A stretch of DNA of 20,130 nt from positions 1-20,130 of IMG/VR virus record IMGVR_UViG_3300044701_003884. One strand, given 5' to 3'. Below the pieces are notes generated by a model. The model ran no database searches. It saw only the letters and a list, made by a program, of their open reading frames with translations, and was not told the DNA's origin. Shown piece after piece: positions 19,601 through 20,130 of this stretch; within the stretch, counting starts at the first letter, position 1; each line of letters starts with the position of its first letter. Position numbers and translations under genes: made by a program. The stretch comes from a virus.

Positions 19601-20130
19601 CCCGTCAGATGGGCATGGTGGCCGAGCAGCTGTTCGAGAGCGAGTGGATCCTCGAGCGCCGCAAGCGCTATCGGGGCATGAGCAAGGATCAGGCCCGCGA
19701 GGCGTTCAAGGCGAAGTTCGCCAAGGATCTGCAGGAGGCCGACCAGGCCCGCCGTGCTGCGGGGCCCTCTGATGCAGCTCGCCGCGCGGCAGAGGCCGGC
19801 AGCGTCGCCGGTGCGATGCGCTCGCTGATCAAGGACATGAAAGCCTCGGATGAACGACTGCAGGAGCTCACCGAGCGGACGATCGATCTGCGGGTACAGG
19901 CCGAGGAGTTCAACGAGGGCGGCGACGATGGAGCCCTGGGCGGCACTGCCAAGCGCCGGCGCCTAGGGGGCCGCCGCCGTGATTCGGCATCCAGTGGTGG
20001 CGGGGAGCCGTGCGGGAACAGCTGGATCGATCCCAACAAGACCTGCCGAAAGGGGGGCGGATCCGAAGCGGGACTCAAAATTGTTGAGAAACAGGAATGG
20101 CAGCCAGGCGCGAGCGCAACCGCTGTAGCC
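16630..20130 (+). CDS. Large polyvalent protein with ParB-like domain (3' end outside window)
   Basis: The frame is open from ATG 16630 to the last base (1167 codons, no stop), with GAGGTG upstream. In order it has: a CG-x2-WI-x5-C motif (57-68); an unknown domain (about 85-180); a Gln/Ala helix; QSSLFG; an unknown domain (about 250-375); a full cysteine motif (381-403); a ParB/sulfiredoxin-like domain (about 495-600) with TYVVNGHNRLALARRLGAEEV and an AMQNIAEG helix; helical segments with QTEIDLF (694-700); a second full cysteine motif (857-879); long Ala/Arg/Gln-rich helices; and a second CG-x2-WI-x5-C (1128-1139). ParB-like domains are common modules of phage polyvalent proteins, where they may bind or cut DNA or hydrolyse nucleotides. 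The cysteine motifs link it to the J/zeta protein. The rest is unfamiliar. Confidence 0.78.
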   Translation, partial: MAAARGVRIDAVAAQLARLDARVKLGGARSSAGRQRVTAAPGQLGLDLTGGGQGQACGDGWIASGLTCHKGQSGQQAPRKEGSKSEEKPGSDSGTSLAKRTNEARRRLVTTIGEAGGLSDEDAGLVADFYLAKSKEGGAGAAKLDPHVGQFTVIHGAFMERDSLQKALAAARQWKAGKEPVLTTPSRVDPGLAPKAKQSGINAQDVTTTAQQAQLARQQRQAAAAAGDKAGAKAWQEAERKAERDRLKMAMNRGQQQQSSLFGVTEYDETMPLFQRRDSVDPVAQLVGKILRDQLPGAEVLDWSRQPRGITAGRAVSEGLVYRFRCDSDSIGYQPAWDGIDERQWELRSEGFLMARDPSMRLDFKRGGGVKFQQAKTKRQCSKGYGCGSACIAMNKECRVQPASAISKVRLKQLQALAQEGDAKAAARAQELQMERDVKAQGLRKGRQTAKLEKLLEDPRVAEMVRTGKIPEAGGQGGDGAPQPGQVRNVKPGEVEVDPERFQYKIGSSATGEVGSLSGVQRWDPNLAGVISVWQDPEDGKTYVVNGHNRLALARRLGAEEVTVRYLKAKDAQEARSIGAMQNIAEGAGSEIDAGKFFRDSGVKTIEEVKAKGLPLNSGKAEKGLALAQLPDEMFQDVVQGNLRVRRAAVIGASGLDQDKQREVYKMLKARPSMTDETLAEYVEHLAVSTRQSQTEIDLFGANETSVDTGLARAELANGLKKALGREARLLGAVSKTQQAKELLEQKGGNVINVEQSQKQASEASSVLRTFDRLKNFSGPIRAALDEAAARVTAGENRNKVARELREAVVQAMEEELRNAGLRPEQPPRDELTMNLFDSADRFDALAARIDALKRKCNTGYACGSTCISPAKECRSEGGTSKQRAQRLEEIAQGGKAGRGIGQLRGEAAAAKAEEIRGARSERAAQLRQQRAQQRRGGALAVSGGQPGAIDVEVVSSSISRPAPARPSGGKPGGIADTMRQALNAMKAADARQMGMVAEQLFESEWILERRKRYRGMSKDQAREAFKAKFAKDLQEADQARRAAGPSDAARRAAEAGSVAGAMRSLIKDMKASDERLQELTERTIDLRVQAEEFNEGGDDGALGGTAKRRRLGGRRRDSASSGGGEPCGNSWIDPNKTCRKGGGSEAGLKIVEKQEWQPGASATAVA

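Noticed and set aside
1-20130. CRISPR arrays, tRNA or rRNA genes, insertion sequences, att sites
   Set aside because: No regularly spaced repeats, cloverleaf candidates, transposase or integrase genes or terminal inverted repeats were seen on reading both strands.

Overview
This looks like about 20 kb of a tailed phage or prophage of a cyanobacterium, most likely a Synechococcus/Cyanobium-type picocyanobacterium. The DNA is GC-rich (about two-thirds G+C by eye), and genes are packed with 1-8 nt overlaps in short cassettes that alternate strand. The phage assignment rests on a DUF1073-type portal, a MuF/SPP1-gp7-type minor head protein and a run of 'polyvalent' proteins. The cyanobacterial assignment is an inference from the group-2/3-like sigma factor, the DUF551-type accessory genes, the form of the ThyX motif and a possible NblA-like small protein. 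No terminase, major capsid, tail or integrase gene is in the window.

Layout. (1) 1-1322, +: small accessory genes, including a pair of paralogues, one with a DUF551-like tail. (2) 1319-3424, -: a tightly overlapped nucleotide operon transcribed in the order RNA polymerase alpha-CTD-like protein, thyX, a 68-aa protein, dcd. (3) 3425-3502: a divergent control region full of dyads. (4) 3503-5343, +: six small unknown genes with two near-identical promoter-hairpin leaders. (5) 5482-6907, -: an NblA-like small protein and a sigma-70-family factor. (6) 7016-10838, +: portal, nucleotide-hydrolase-like protein, MuF protein. (7) 10802-13078, -: a seven-gene overlapping operon that starts with a 47-aa membrane protein and ends with an HTH protein. 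(8) 13258-20130, +: an LPD29-type protein, a 97-aa protein, a J-domain/zeta-kinase polyvalent protein, a 59-aa protein and a ParB-like polyvalent protein that runs off the end.

How it may work together. thyX, dcd and the diphosphohydrolase-like gene suggest control of the dNTP pool. The sigma factor, alpha-CTD-like protein, HTH protein and repeated leaders suggest phage control of host transcription. The proteins beside the MuF gene fit the polyvalent-protein theme of effectors made with the virion and delivered with the DNA.

The most notable unexplained signals are a six-copy cysteine motif (CG-x2-[CW]-I-x5-C) that punctuates the two polyvalent proteins, a repeated extended -10 plus GAGG-loop hairpin leader, a shared TCCA-N6-TGGA operator-like dyad at two divergent control regions, and strong over-representation of the palindrome GGCCGCGGCC.
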